Of a stretch of DNA of 64,000 bases, positions 37,140 to 45,869 are shown piece by piece; positions within the stretch are counted from its first letter, which is position 1, and every line of letters starts with the position of its first letter. A model generated the notes under the pieces. It was not told where the DNA came from. It did no database searches and worked only from the letters and a program-made list of their open reading frames with translations. Source of the DNA: Breoghania sp963678585 (lineage in GTDB: Bacteria; Pseudomonadota; Alphaproteobacteria; Rhizobiales; Stappiaceae). The stretch is taken from NCBI GenBank assembly GCA_963678585.2, contig CAXXGA010000002.1, positions 1,984,001-2,048,000 on the forward strand, in the 5' to 3' direction. Position numbers and translations under genes: made by a program.

Positions 37140-37621
37140 TGCGCTCCCTCCGTGGACGAGGCATCGGGTAAAGCGGCTCCGGCCTCGGCGCCGCCGGGCA
37201 CCTGCCGCGCAACAAGCGAGATCTTCTCCCGTCCCGCCTCACGCGCCGCAGCGAGAATATCGTTGAGGGTGCTTGCCGGAAGCGCCCTGTCGGCAACGAT
37301 GCGCAGCGGCTGCGAACCGAAGGCATTTTCCGCGATTTCCTCCCGCGTCCCGCCTTGGGGCACGGCCAAAGCCGCGGCCAGATCCTCAAGCACGATCTGT
37401 CGCCCGCCCAAGGTCATGACGCCGTCCACCCTCACCACCAGCGCACCGCCCGTATCGGTCTTTTCCGTTTCCATGGAAACATCCGGCGGCGTAATGTCAT
37501 GCGCGTCGTTCGGCTCCACCGATCCGGCGAAGAGAAAGAAGATCAGCATCAGGAAAACGACATTGATCAGCGCAATCGTGTTGTCGGCGCGGGCGCGTTG
37601 CGGCGGTGTGTGAATGCGCAT
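37136..37621 (-). CDS. exbD: Biopolymer transport protein ExbD, second copy
   Basis: A 161-residue ExbD-type protein with one membrane helix (about 17-34) in NTIALINVVFLMLIFFLFAG. The usual membrane aspartate of ExbD (LIDV) is replaced by Asn (LINV) here. A periplasmic domain with VVRVDGVMTLGGRQI and LRIVADRALPASTLNDIL follows. It overlaps tonB by 4 nt and follows the first exbD by 2 nt. The missing membrane aspartate suggests it may not carry protons itself and might act as a heteromeric partner of the other ExbD. Confidence 0.85.
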   Translation of the reverse strand: MRIHTPPQRARADNTIALINVVFLMLIFFLFAGSVEPNDAHDITPPDVSMETEKTDTGGALVVRVDGVMTLGGRQIVLEDLAAALAVPQGGTREEIAENAFGSQPLRIVADRALPASTLNDILAAAREAGREKISLVARQVPGGAEAGAALPDASSTEGAQ

Positions 37622-37623
37622 GG

Positions 37624-38019
37624 CTACTTCCCCGCAACCAGAATGCTGGAAAGACCGGCCGCAACCACCGCATCCATGGCGCTGACGACGTCCTGAACGC
37701 TTGCATCCTCGCCCGACCAGATCGCCACGCGCGTCGTCTCGCTCTCCTTCAGACCGGCCAGCATTCCGCCAAGCGTCTCCGTACTCGCCGACTGGCCGTT
37801 AAGGTCCATTCGCCCGTTTCCATGAATGCGCAACAGCGCAGGCCGCACGGCGTCCTCACGCACGGCAGCCGTCGCCTGCCCGCCACCGGCAAGCGGCAGG
37901 GCCTGATAATTGGAAAAGGTGGATGCCAGCATGAAGAACAGCAACAGCAGGAAGATGACGTCGATCAGCGACGTCAGACCGATGGGCCGTCGCCGTGTGC
38001 GGGCTCGTTCAATGCGCAT
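37624..38019 (-). CDS. exbD: Biopolymer transport protein ExbD, first copy
   Basis: A 131-residue ExbD beginning MRIERARTRRRPIG. One membrane helix contains LTSLIDVIFLLLLFF with the essential proton-carrying aspartate. The periplasmic part contains LRIHGNGRMDLNGQS. It pairs with ExbB to energise TonB. The ATG at 38019 has a GGACGCAGG site and overlaps the exbB end by 11 nt; an in-frame ATG at 38031 is also possible. Confidence 0.88.
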   Translation of the reverse strand: MRIERARTRRRPIGLTSLIDVIFLLLLFFMLASTFSNYQALPLAGGGQATAAVREDAVRPALLRIHGNGRMDLNGQSASTETLGGMLAGLKESETTRVAIWSGEDASVQDVVSAMDAVVAAGLSSILVAGK

Positions 38020-38725
38020 GCCTGCGTCCATGGCTGGCGAGATCGACGACGCCCGCGTGGGCGGCTTCGGTCGGCTTGCCGGTGAAGAAGGCGGTGACGA
38101 GATCTTCCATCGCCTGCTGCTCGCGTTCGATGCGGCCGTCGCACCAGCCCACGAAAACAGAAGTCGGAATGGCGACCGCGAGACCCACGGCGGTGGTGAG
38201 CAACGCCACCCAGATGCCGCCCGCCAGAACCGACGGATCGACATTCGCCCCCGCCCCCTGCATGGCGCGGAATGCCTCGATCATACCGATGACGGTTCCG
38301 AACAGGCCGATCAGCGGTGCGGTCTGGGCGATCATGTCGAGGGGACGCAGGAAGGAACGCAGATAGGCAAGCCTGTTCAGGCACACCCGCTCGATATCCT
38401 CGCGAAGCTGGGCTTCGGTGCCGCGTCCGCTGCCCGCACCGCGCATCAGATGGGCGAGCACGTCGGACAGGACAGAACGCGTGCCGCTCATCCGGTCGCG
38501 CGCAAGTTCGCGCTCGCCGTTGATCCACAACTGCAACACCTGCCGCGCATGGCCGTAACGCCCGACGCCTGCGGCATGGAATTGCACCAGCTTCGCCAGA
38601 GCCAGCGCCAGCGTGACCACCGAGATAACCCCCAGCAGAACGACCACCGGCCCGCCCGTACGCGCAAGCTCCATCAACGGAGCGAATAATTCCGCCAGAA
38701 ACGGCGGCAGAGCGAACGAATTCAT
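38009..38725 (-). CDS. exbB: Biopolymer transport protein ExbB (MotA/TolQ/ExbB family)
   Basis: A 238-residue protein with three membrane helices: about 25-45, then the conserved PLDMIAQTAPLIGLFGTVIG and GGIWVALLTTAVGLAVAIP segments. These line the proton channel with ExbD. It is first in an exbB-exbD-exbD-tonB-heme oxygenase operon and is preceded by an unnamed secreted protein gene. The length and topology are normal for ExbB. Confidence 0.93.
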   Translation of the reverse strand: MNSFALPPFLAELFAPLMELARTGGPVVVLLGVISVVTLALALAKLVQFHAAGVGRYGHARQVLQLWINGERELARDRMSGTRSVLSDVLAHLMRGAGSGRGTEAQLREDIERVCLNRLAYLRSFLRPLDMIAQTAPLIGLFGTVIGMIEAFRAMQGAGANVDPSVLAGGIWVALLTTAVGLAVAIPTSVFVGWCDGRIEREQQAMEDLVTAFFTGKPTEAAHAGVVDLASHGRRHAH

Positions 38726-38773
38726 GTCGTACTCCCGGTGACCGGGCCCCTTTTCCTGATCCCTGAAGCGTTC

Positions 38774-39235
38774 TTATAGCCCAAGGCCGATATCGATGCG
38801 GCTGGAGGTTTTCAGCCGCGACAGGCAGACCGCTGGATCGAGCCCTTCGCCCTTGCAGGCGCGCACATCATTGATCAGCAGCGATGACACCCCATCGCAT
38901 CCCCGCTTTGCCACGCGGAAACGCAACACGCGGGTCTTTCCGGCAGGCATTGCGCCCAGATTGAGCGCCGTCATGTCCGAGACGCCGCCCTTTTCATCGA
39001 AAACGACGATTTCCAGCCCCAGTTCGTCGATTGCCGTGGAAAGCCCGTTGCGCACGACGAAGGTTGCCCGGCAGGCATCCGATACGGTCTCCGCGCCGTT
39101 CAGTTCAAGGGTGATGGCCTCATCGCCCTCGGCCAAAGCCGGAGCCGCAGGTACCGCCAGAAGGAGAAACGCGCCCGCAATCATGCCGGCGGACAGCAAG
39201 CTCTTCCGGGATTTCACCATGTCACCAAAGGGCAC
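38774..39235 (-). CDS. Unnamed periplasmic protein in the heme locus
   Basis: A 153-residue secreted protein. A signal peptide (basic VKSRKS, hydrophobic core, AAPALA cleavage site near 35) precedes a strand-rich mature domain with ATFVVRNGLSTAIDELGLEI and LNLGAMPAGKTRVLRFRV. Four cysteines probably form two disulfides. I chose the GTG at 39235 because AGGAGG lies 8 nt upstream; the ATG at 39220 lacks a site. It lies between hmuR and exbB in the same direction, and genes of this type recur in rhizobial heme loci. Its function is unknown. Confidence 0.75.
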   Translation of the reverse strand: MPFGDMVKSRKSLLSAGMIAGAFLLLAVPAAPALAEGDEAITLELNGAETVSDACRATFVVRNGLSTAIDELGLEIVVFDEKGGVSDMTALNLGAMPAGKTRVLRFRVAKRGCDGVSSLLINDVRACKGEGLDPAVCLSRLKTSSRIDIGLGL

Positions 39236-39316
39236 GTATCTTCCTCCTCAACTTGTTGCGTGGCGGCGGGCCGGAGTATGCAGCTCCGACCCGCCACAAT
39301 ATCGAACTTCCCCCGA

Positions 39317-41401
39317 TCAGCCACCCAGCCGGGCGCGAAGCGTGAACTTCACGGCCAGTCCGGGCCCGTTGTCGGTCTCCAGGTAGGGCTCGTACTTGCG
39401 GTCGAACAGATTATCGACGTTGAGCCCGAGCTGAAGATCGTCACGCGGACTGTAGGCCGCGAACAGGTTCACCAGCCCGTATCCCTTGGCGGGCGTGTCG
39501 GACCGGGTCTGCGCATTGACCGCCTCCACCTGAAAGCCGACCGTTGCCTTGATATCCTCAAACGGACGGAAGCCGACGGTGGTCAGCAGCTTGTCGGCGG
39601 GCACCGTGTTCAGATACGCGCCGGTATCCGCATCCTCCCCGCGCTGATGCTGGCCTGAAAGCCCGACGAACATCCAACCCATGTCGTAATTGGCTTCAAG
39701 CTCGAAACCCTCGATGAGCGCATTGGAGATGTTCTGGTACTGGTAACAGAACATCATGCTCGTGCAGCCGGCCGTCTGCAGGTCCGCATCGATGAAATCG
39801 TCGACCTCATTGTGGAAGTAGGCCGCCTTCAGGCGCAGGCGGTCGCCCGCGGTGAAGAAGTCGTTGCGCCGGAAGTTGACGCCGATTTCCTTGGTGTGCG
39901 CCGTTTCCGGCCTGAGGCTCGGGTTCGGCAGGAAGTCGAAGGGGAACCCGCCGGGATGGGTGCCGGAAATCAGCGCCTCGGTGATGGCGGGCGAGCGATA
40001 GCCTTCCGCATAGGTGCCGTAAAGCTGCAAACCAGTGAGGAACGTGCCCGCAAAGGGGGAAAAACCGAGTGTGATCTTCGGTGAAACGTGATCGCCGGAA
40101 GCCTTCGTGCCGCCGCCCTTCATCTCGTAGCTGTCATAGCGCAGACCGCCGATGACCTCGACGACCTCTTGGTAGCTCAGCCGGTGCTGGACATAAGCGC
40201 CATAGACCTTGCGCTGACCGTTGGGCGTGTAGAAGGCCGCATTGCCGCCCGCAGCATCCGAAACATCGACCAGATCGAAGAAGCCGTCGAACCCGACGGT
40301 CGTGGCGTGATCGAAGCTGCCGGTGGCGAAACGCGAGGTGTTGGAGACATCGAGCCCGTAAGTGTCGATCGCGAAGCTGCGATCGCCGCCCGCATAGACG
40401 CCGGTCAGATAGGTTTGATCGAGCTGGGTGTTCGTCCAGTAGCTACCGACCCTCAGATCGAAGAGATCGTTGTCGAGCGGACGATACCGGTAGGTCGCGC
40501 TGATCGTGTTGTCGGAGACGTCGTTGTCGTAATTCGTCGTGGTCGGATCGCCCGAACGATAGGTCGAATTATATGTGATCGCGCCGACTTCCAGCGAATG
40601 CCCGTTGCCCGGATCGATCTCCGCCTTGACCATGCCGCTGGCGATTTCGTTGGAGGAATTGAACACGGTGTCGCCCGCGCCGTCCTCGTACTTGTGGTTG
40701 CGGCGATAGACCACGCTGCCCAGAAGTCCGAAGGCTTCGCCGATGCGCGCAGCCCCCGTTGCACCCTGCGCCCAGCCGTTGTTCGTGCTGTAGCGGGTGA
40801 AGCTTTCCGCCGCCCATGTCTCGCCGTCGCGCAGGAAGGTGGAAGCCTTCTTGGTCTGGAAATTGACGACGCCGCCGATTGCGCCGGACCCGTAGGCATT
40901 GGCGACGGGTCCGCGCGTCACGGTGGCGGTCTCGAGGAATTCCGGCTCGAAGAACACCGCCCCGCCGGACAGGCTGTGGCCGCTCGCCTGAAAGTTCTGG
41001 CGCGCGCCATCCACATTCACTGCCACGCGGCCATAGCCGGAAAGACCCCGGATGTTGATCGCCACACCCGGGGAATCGGCGGCTTCCTCGACCGTCGCGC
41101 CGGGGACCGACTTGAGCACATCGCCCAGCGAATTCGCGCCCATCAGGTCGACGGTTTCGCCCGTCACGACACTTTCCGAAGCCATGGCCCTGATGGCCGA
41201 TTCCTCTGTGCGCGTTGCATTGACGGTGACCGTATCCAGAAGGATGGCATTGTCGCTGCGATAGGAATCATTGCGATAGGAACCGGTGGAGGATGAGGGA
41301 ACCACTTCGCCTTCCTGGGCCATGGCCACCCCTGCCGCATTCACCCCGGCAAGGGCCGTGGCCGCCATCAGCGCGGCCATAGTTAAGTTCATCGGACGCA
41401 T
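39317..41401 (-). CDS. hmuR: TonB-dependent outer-membrane heme receptor
   Basis: A 694-residue receptor of the heme/hemoglobin family. It has a signal peptide ending near VAMAQ and a TonB box region DTVTVNATRTEE. The plug contains LKSVPGATVEEAADSPGVAI, and a 22-strand-type barrel ends in a C-terminal LRARLGG. The heme-receptor FRAP/NPNL zone appears as GYRSPAITEAL and LPNPSLRPETAH. It takes heme across the outer membrane using the TonB-ExbBD system encoded beside it. The ATG at 41401 starts the signal peptide; codons before it are unrelated. It is divergent from hmuPTUV. Confidence 0.9.
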   Translation of the reverse strand: MRPMNLTMAALMAATALAGVNAAGVAMAQEGEVVPSSSTGSYRNDSYRSDNAILLDTVTVNATRTEESAIRAMASESVVTGETVDLMGANSLGDVLKSVPGATVEEAADSPGVAINIRGLSGYGRVAVNVDGARQNFQASGHSLSGGAVFFEPEFLETATVTRGPVANAYGSGAIGGVVNFQTKKASTFLRDGETWAAESFTRYSTNNGWAQGATGAARIGEAFGLLGSVVYRRNHKYEDGAGDTVFNSSNEIASGMVKAEIDPGNGHSLEVGAITYNSTYRSGDPTTTNYDNDVSDNTISATYRYRPLDNDLFDLRVGSYWTNTQLDQTYLTGVYAGGDRSFAIDTYGLDVSNTSRFATGSFDHATTVGFDGFFDLVDVSDAAGGNAAFYTPNGQRKVYGAYVQHRLSYQEVVEVIGGLRYDSYEMKGGGTKASGDHVSPKITLGFSPFAGTFLTGLQLYGTYAEGYRSPAITEALISGTHPGGFPFDFLPNPSLRPETAHTKEIGVNFRRNDFFTAGDRLRLKAAYFHNEVDDFIDADLQTAGCTSMMFCYQYQNISNALIEGFELEANYDMGWMFVGLSGQHQRGEDADTGAYLNTVPADKLLTTVGFRPFEDIKATVGFQVEAVNAQTRSDTPAKGYGLVNLFAAYSPRDDLQLGLNVDNLFDRKYEPYLETDNGPGLAVKFTLRARLGG

Positions 41402-41552
41402 TGTCGCCTGCTTTGGTTTTTCGTGTCTGGAGACCAAAGGATTGCTGGCGATCCCGCATGTCCGGGCTCTGATTGCTCGCTACCTCATGCAAGACGAAGC
41501 GGCCTGGGAATCCGGCGGCACCCGTCTCGGTCATTGCCTTTCTATTTTAACC

Positions 41553-41567
41553 TGAGTATTAGAGTCA
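41553..41567. promoter_or_regulatory. Possible RirA iron-responsive box
   Basis: TGA, nine bases, TCA within CCTGAGTATTAGAGTCAAG matches the TGA-N9-TCA core of the iron-responsive operator bound by RirA in rhizobia. It lies between hmuR (minus) and hmuPTUV (plus), where one site could control both. An Irr site was not evident. Confidence 0.5.
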
Positions 41568-41696
41568 AGATAGTTGACGCCCCGGCGTTCACATTGGAAT
41601 TGTTCAAGTTTTGGAGCCTGAGCCTTGGAAGCCCAGCAGCCTGCAGCACTGCGCGAGGTCGCCCGACAGCGCGCATTCAACGACGGAGAGACGGCC

Positions 41697-41858
41697 ATGG
41701 ATCGCCTTTCACACCCCTCTGATCTCAACATCGGCGAACCCCGCACCGTTGAAAGCGATGTGCTTTTCAACGGCGAACGCGAGCTTCGCATCCTGCATGC
41801 CGGTGCCTGTTACCGGCTGACCATCACCAAGCTGAACAAGCTGATTCTCACGAAATAG
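41697..41858 (+). CDS. hmuP: HemP/HmuP family heme-uptake regulator
   Basis: A 53-residue protein with the HemP signature ESDVLFNGERELRILHAG and the C-terminal YRLTITKLNKLILTK. In Bradyrhizobium HmuP is a small co-activator needed for hmuR expression. The ATG at 41697 has CGGAGAG upstream; a TTG start at 41625 would add 24 poorly conserved residues. It heads the hmuTUV operon, with hmuT 60 nt downstream. Confidence 0.88.
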   Translation: MDRLSHPSDLNIGEPRTVESDVLFNGERELRILHAGACYRLTITKLNKLILTK

Positions 41859-41918
41859 CGCGCGCCTCGATCTCCCCCGGACGACCGCCCTCCCCATCGC
41901 ACAAGAACGAACGAGATC

Positions 41919-42818
41919 ATGACCTTGTCCCCGATCACTTCCCGCCCGATCACCCGCCGAAAGGCATCCCGTGTCCTGGCGAGCCTCACCGCCGCCTGCA
42001 TGCTGCCGTTTGGCGCGACAAGCTCGGCCCAGGACACGCAAGCCCAACGCATTGTCTCCATTGGCGGCTCGGTGAGCGAAATCGTCTATGCGCTTGGCGA
42101 GGAAGATCGGCTCGTCGCCGTCGACACGACCAGCATCCACCCGCGCGCCGCGCGCGAACTGCCCAGCGTCGGCTACATGCGCCAACTCGCCGCCGAGGGC
42201 GTTCTGGCCCTGAACCCGGATCTGATCCTCGCCATAACAGGCTCCGGCCCGCAGCAGACCATTGAGGTACTGAAAGCGGGCGCGGTGCCTTATGTGGAGG
42301 TGCCGGAGGGCTATTCGGAGGAGGCCGTCCTCGCCAAGGTCGACGCCGTCGCCAAAGCGCTTGGCGTATCGGACAAGGCCGGAGCGCTGAAGGAGAAGAT
42401 TGCCGCCGATTTCAGGACGACCGGCGAAGCGGTCGCAGGCACGAAGACCCATCCGCGCGTCATGTTCCTGTTGTCTGCGGGCGGCGGACGACTGATGGCG
42501 GCGGGAACGCATTCAGCCGCCGATGCGGTGATCCGGCTCGCCGGTGGCGTCAACGCCTTCGGGGAGTTCGAAGGCTACAAGCCGATCAATGCCGAGGCGC
42601 TCATCGCCGCCGCCCCCGACTACATCATCGCCATGGAGCGCCCCGGTGCGCATCCGATCGAGGAAATCCGCAAACTCCCCGGTCTTGAACTGACACCCGC
42701 AGGGGCCGAGCCCGACCGCCTCATCCCGGTCGACGGTCAGGCGTTGCTGGGATTCGGCCCGCGCACGGCCTCCTCGCTGCTCCAGCTTGCAAGAGACCTC
42801 GGCACCGTCGCCGACTGA
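41919..42818 (+). CDS. hmuT: Heme ABC transporter, periplasmic heme-binding protein
   Basis: A 299-residue class III binding protein. The signal peptide (RRKASRVLASLTAACML, cleavage near TSSA/QD at about 37) is followed by IVSIGGSVSEIVYALGEED and ELPSVGYMRQLAAEGVLAL. The family uses a Tyr or His to ligate heme; Tyr in VGYMRQ is a good candidate. It hands heme to HmuUV. The next gene begins 40 nt downstream. Its start has only a weak ribosome site. Confidence 0.92.
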   Translation: MTLSPITSRPITRRKASRVLASLTAACMLPFGATSSAQDTQAQRIVSIGGSVSEIVYALGEEDRLVAVDTTSIHPRAARELPSVGYMRQLAAEGVLALNPDLILAITGSGPQQTIEVLKAGAVPYVEVPEGYSEEAVLAKVDAVAKALGVSDKAGALKEKIAADFRTTGEAVAGTKTHPRVMFLLSAGGGRLMAAGTHSAADAVIRLAGGVNAFGEFEGYKPINAEALIAAAPDYIIAMERPGAHPIEEIRKLPGLELTPAGAEPDRLIPVDGQALLGFGPRTASSLLQLARDLGTVAD

Positions 42819-42858
42819 CCCACAGGACCGCAAACCACGACCAATCGACGGAGGCCAG

Positions 42859-43944
42859 ATGGCACTCGCAGCAAATGACAGCAGCACCGGCATGATGGAG
42901 CATCGCGACTGGCGACGGCGCATGACACCGCCCGCGCTGGTCGCCCTGCTGGGGCTTGCCATTGTGGCGTCCGTCACCGTCGGCGCGAGCGATGTTTCTC
43001 TCGCAGGGGCGGCCCGCGCCATCGGCAACGCACTCGGCTTCGATACCGGCGCGACCTTGCGCGACCGGGTGATCCTCTTCGATATCCGCCTGCCGCGCAC
43101 TGTCATGGGCCTGCTGGTGGGCGCGAGCCTCGCCATATCGGGCGCGCTGATGCAGGGACTGTTTCGAAATCCGCTGGCCGACCCGGCCCTGATCGGCGTT
43201 TCCGCAGGTTCATCGCTTGCCGCGGTCTGCGTGATCGTGCTGGCGGGCAGCCTCGGGATCACGGTACCCGTCTGGCTCGCCCCGCACCTCTTGCCGATGG
43301 CGGCCTTTTGCGGCGGCCTCCTCGTCACCTTCACGCTCTACGCCATCGCCACCCGCTCCGGGCGCACCTCTGTCGCCACCATGCTTCTGGCAGGCATCGC
43401 GATTGCCGCGCTCGCGATGGCGTTGACGGGCTATATCGTCTTTCACAGCGACGACACCCAGCTTCGCGATTTCACCTTCTGGAACATGGGCTCGCTCAGC
43501 GGGGCCACATGGGCGCGGGTGGCGGGCATGCTGCCCTTCGTGGCTGTCCTGCTGATCGCCATCCCGTTTCTGGGAAACGGCCTCAACGCGCTTCTTCTGG
43601 GTGAGGCGGAAGCCTTCCACATGGGGTTTGCCCCGGAACGCCTGAAGCGCGCCATCGTGGTGCTCACCGCAGCGGCCACCGGGGCCTCCGTCGCCGGCGC
43701 AGGCGTGATCGGCTTTGTCGGCATCGTGGTGCCGCATGTCTTGCGGCTGGCGGTCGGGGCCGACAACCGCCTTCTGCTGCCGGCCTGCGCGCTTCTCGGC
43801 GCATCGCTGCTGCTGATGGCCGATATCCTGAGCCGCATCGTCGTGGCTCCCGCGGAACTTCCCATCGGCATCATCACGGCCGTCCTCGGCGCACCGGTTT
43901 TTCTCTCCATCCTGCTGCGCCGCCGTTCGGTCATCGACATCTAG
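42859..43944 (+). CDS. hmuU: Heme ABC transporter permease
   Basis: A 361-residue FecCD/BtuC-type permease with about ten membrane helices. FecCD landmarks are RLPRTVMGLLVGASLAISGA, LMQGLFRNPLADPALIGVSA and VGFVGIVVPHVLRLAVG-like (GFVGIVVPHVLRLAVG). The ATG at 42859 has a CGGAGG site; codons upstream overlap hmuT and are not hydrophobic. It forms the channel of the heme importer with HmuV. Confidence 0.94.
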   Translation: MALAANDSSTGMMEHRDWRRRMTPPALVALLGLAIVASVTVGASDVSLAGAARAIGNALGFDTGATLRDRVILFDIRLPRTVMGLLVGASLAISGALMQGLFRNPLADPALIGVSAGSSLAAVCVIVLAGSLGITVPVWLAPHLLPMAAFCGGLLVTFTLYAIATRSGRTSVATMLLAGIAIAALAMALTGYIVFHSDDTQLRDFTFWNMGSLSGATWARVAGMLPFVAVLLIAIPFLGNGLNALLLGEAEAFHMGFAPERLKRAIVVLTAAATGASVAGAGVIGFVGIVVPHVLRLAVGADNRLLLPACALLGASLLLMADILSRIVVAPAELPIGIITAVLGAPVFLSILLRRRSVIDI

Positions 43945-43953
43945 GACATCTCC

Positions 43954-44721
43954 ATGCTCGCCGCGCACGATCTCACCTTTTCCGCCGGGCACACCCGCAT
44001 TCTGGACCGCGTCAGCCTCACGGCGCCCGCGGGCAAAGTGACGGTGCTGATCGGACCGAACGGGGCCGGAAAATCCACCGTGCTGAAATGCCTGACGGGC
44101 GAGTTGCAGCCCCAGCATGGCGCTGTCACGCTGGCGGACCGACCGCTCAGTTCGATCCCCGTTTCCGAACTGGCATTGCGCCGTGCGGTTCTTCCGCAAG
44201 CCTCGGCCCTGTCGTTCCCCTTCACCGTGGCGGAAGTGGTGGCGCTGGGCCTGCGCGCCGGTCAGAACCGCCCCGAACAGGAGCACATCGCGCAAGCAGC
44301 CCTTGAGCGCGTCGGCATGAGCCGTCACGCAAGGCGTCTCTACCAGACGCTTTCCGGCGGCGAACAGCAGCGCGTGCATCTCGCCCGCGTACTCACGCAG
44401 GTCTGGGAACCGATGAGCGAAAACGGCCCGCGCTATCTGTTTCTCGACGAGCCGACCTCAAGCCTCGACATCCGTCACCAGATAGAGGTTCTGGAAATCG
44501 CCGCCGCCTATGCCCGCGCCGGCGGCGGGGTCGTCGTCGTGCTGCACGATCTGGAACTCGCCGCCTCCTATGCCGAGCATCTGGTGGTGATGGAACGCGG
44601 GCGCGTGGTGGCGGAAGGCAATGATGCGGACGAGATTATCGGCCCGGACCTTCTGCAATCGGTCTACGGCCTCAACGCCGACATGATCGCCAAACGCTGG
44701 CCGACGATGGCACGGACCTGA
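43954..44721 (+). CDS. hmuV: Heme ABC transporter ATP-binding protein
   Basis: A 255-residue ATPase with Walker A GPNGAGKST, signature LSGGEQQR, Walker B YLFLDEPTSSLD and switch histidine in VVVLHDLELA. It powers HmuU. It starts 9 nt after hmuU and ends the plus-strand heme operon. A weak A/T-flanked hairpin (GGAAAGAG/CTCTTTTCC, about 44734-44757) may act as the terminator. Confidence 0.95.
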   Translation: MLAAHDLTFSAGHTRILDRVSLTAPAGKVTVLIGPNGAGKSTVLKCLTGELQPQHGAVTLADRPLSSIPVSELALRRAVLPQASALSFPFTVAEVVALGLRAGQNRPEQEHIAQAALERVGMSRHARRLYQTLSGGEQQRVHLARVLTQVWEPMSENGPRYLFLDEPTSSLDIRHQIEVLEIAAAYARAGGGVVVVLHDLELAASYAEHLVVMERGRVVAEGNDADEIIGPDLLQSVYGLNADMIAKRWPTMART

Positions 44722-44807
44722 GAAAACAGGGTGGAAAGAGCCTGCCTCTTTTCCCGTTGCCCGGAGCGAAGCGCCCACCCTTCTCTGATTGCTCAACGCA
44801 AGACGCC

Positions 44808-44840
44808 CATCCTTCGAGACGCCTGCTTGCGCAGGCTCCT
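44808..44840. repeat. Left half of a palindromic intergenic repeat split by an IS
   Basis: The unit begins CATCCTTCGAGACGCCTGC, has a TTGC loop and continues GCAGGCTCCT. Its remaining end CAGGATG reappears at 45775-45781 on the far side of the IS. Joined, the two parts give a complete palindrome of the same type as 45830-45869 and 62870-62909. Confidence 0.75.
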
Positions 44841-45778
44841 GAGAGTCTGACTCGAAAGTGGGTTTATGTTTTCAATGCCTTGCGTGTCTCCTGACGAGCA
44901 GGATCACACCCGCGACATATATCCATGTCTGCTCGGTCTGGACGGATCGCTCGAAGTCTTTGGAGAGCCTTCTTGCGCGCGAGAGCCATGCGAAGGTGCG
45001 TTCCACGACCCAGCGTCGCGGCAGCAGCTGGAAGCCTTTGACACCGGCAGGTCTCTGGACGATTTGGATTTTCCACGGCCCGCAGTCTTGCAGGTCTTTC
45101 AAAAGCTTCTTCCCGCGATAGACACGGTCCGCGAAGATGTGACTGAGCTTTGGAAAGCGCTTGCGAAGCCGGTGCAGCAACGGCACCGCTCCGTGGACGT
45201 CCTGAATGTTGGCCGGATGCACCATCACATCCAGCAGCATGCCTTGCGTGTCGGTGACGATATGCCGTTTGCGGCCCTTGATCCGCTTGGCCGGGTCCAG
45301 CCCGCGCGGCCCGCCGCTCTCGGTGGTCGGGGCGCTCTGACTGTCGATAATGCCTGCCGAGGGGTGGGATCTGCGGGCCTGCGCACGGCGCTCCACGGCA
45401 ACGAGCTGGCGATTGATCGAGCCCCATAACCCTGTGTCGCGCCACATGTAGAAGTAGCGCTGCACCGTGGATCGGGGCGGAAAGTCGTGGGGCAGCAGGC
45501 GCCACGGACAACCGGCACGCGCCAGATAGAAGATCGCGTTGACGACCGCACGAAGCGAAGTCGTGCGGGGTCGGCCGAGGCCGCTGGGTGCCGGCAGATA
45601 GGGCGCAAGAACCTGCCATTCCTCGTCACTCAGATCACTTGCATAGCCCGGACCGCGGCGCTCATATTGTCGCCGAGTGGTTTCAGTCCACATTTTGTGC
45701 CTCCTGTCAGTTCTTTTCAAAACAACGGAATCACAAACGACTGAAATCACTCAACTCATTTCGGGCCAGACACTCAGG
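44838..45778 (-). mobile_element. IS5-family insertion sequence
   Basis: About 0.94 kb with one transposase gene. The ends form imperfect inverted repeats: CCTGAGAGTCTGACTCGAAA at the left, and on the opposite strand CCTGAGTGTCTGGCCCGAAA at the right (17 of 20 match). The exact tips are uncertain by a few bases because the target was itself a palindrome, and no clear target duplication can be read. It sits downstream of hmuV and interrupts no gene. Confidence 0.8.
44872..45693 (-). CDS. IS5 family transposase
   Basis: A 273-residue single-frame transposase starting MWTETTRRQYERRGPGYASD. The N-terminal DUF4096-like part has LSDEEWQVLAPYLPAPSG. The catalytic residues are Asp in AGIIDSQSAPTT, Asp in IFADRVYRGKK and Glu in WVVERTFAWLSRARRL, the IS5 Y-(2)-R-(3)-E-(6)-R type motif region. 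It appears intact, so the element may be active. A longer frame to 45750 runs into the terminal repeat region and is not needed. Confidence 0.92.
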   Translation of the reverse strand: MWTETTRRQYERRGPGYASDLSDEEWQVLAPYLPAPSGLGRPRTTSLRAVVNAIFYLARAGCPWRLLPHDFPPRSTVQRYFYMWRDTGLWGSINRQLVAVERRAQARRSHPSAGIIDSQSAPTTESGGPRGLDPAKRIKGRKRHIVTDTQGMLLDVMVHPANIQDVHGAVPLLHRLRKRFPKLSHIFADRVYRGKKLLKDLQDCGPWKIQIVQRPAGVKGFQLLPRRWVVERTFAWLSRARRLSKDFERSVQTEQTWIYVAGVILLVRRHARH

Positions 45779-45829
45779 ATGACGTTGTGGGTGAAGCCGG
45801 GCTTGCGAGAAGCATCAACACGAGAACGT

Positions 45830-45869
45830 CATCCTGAGGAGCGGTCGCAAGACCGCGACTCGAAGGATG
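45830..45869. repeat. Palindromic intergenic repeat
   Basis: A 40-bp imperfect palindrome from CATCCTGAGGAG through GGTC-GCAA-GACC to CTCGAAGGATG. This is a common type of extragenic repeat in Rhizobiales genomes. The 338 nt after it, up to the first TetR operator, hold pyrimidine-rich sequence and no supported gene. Confidence 0.75.
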
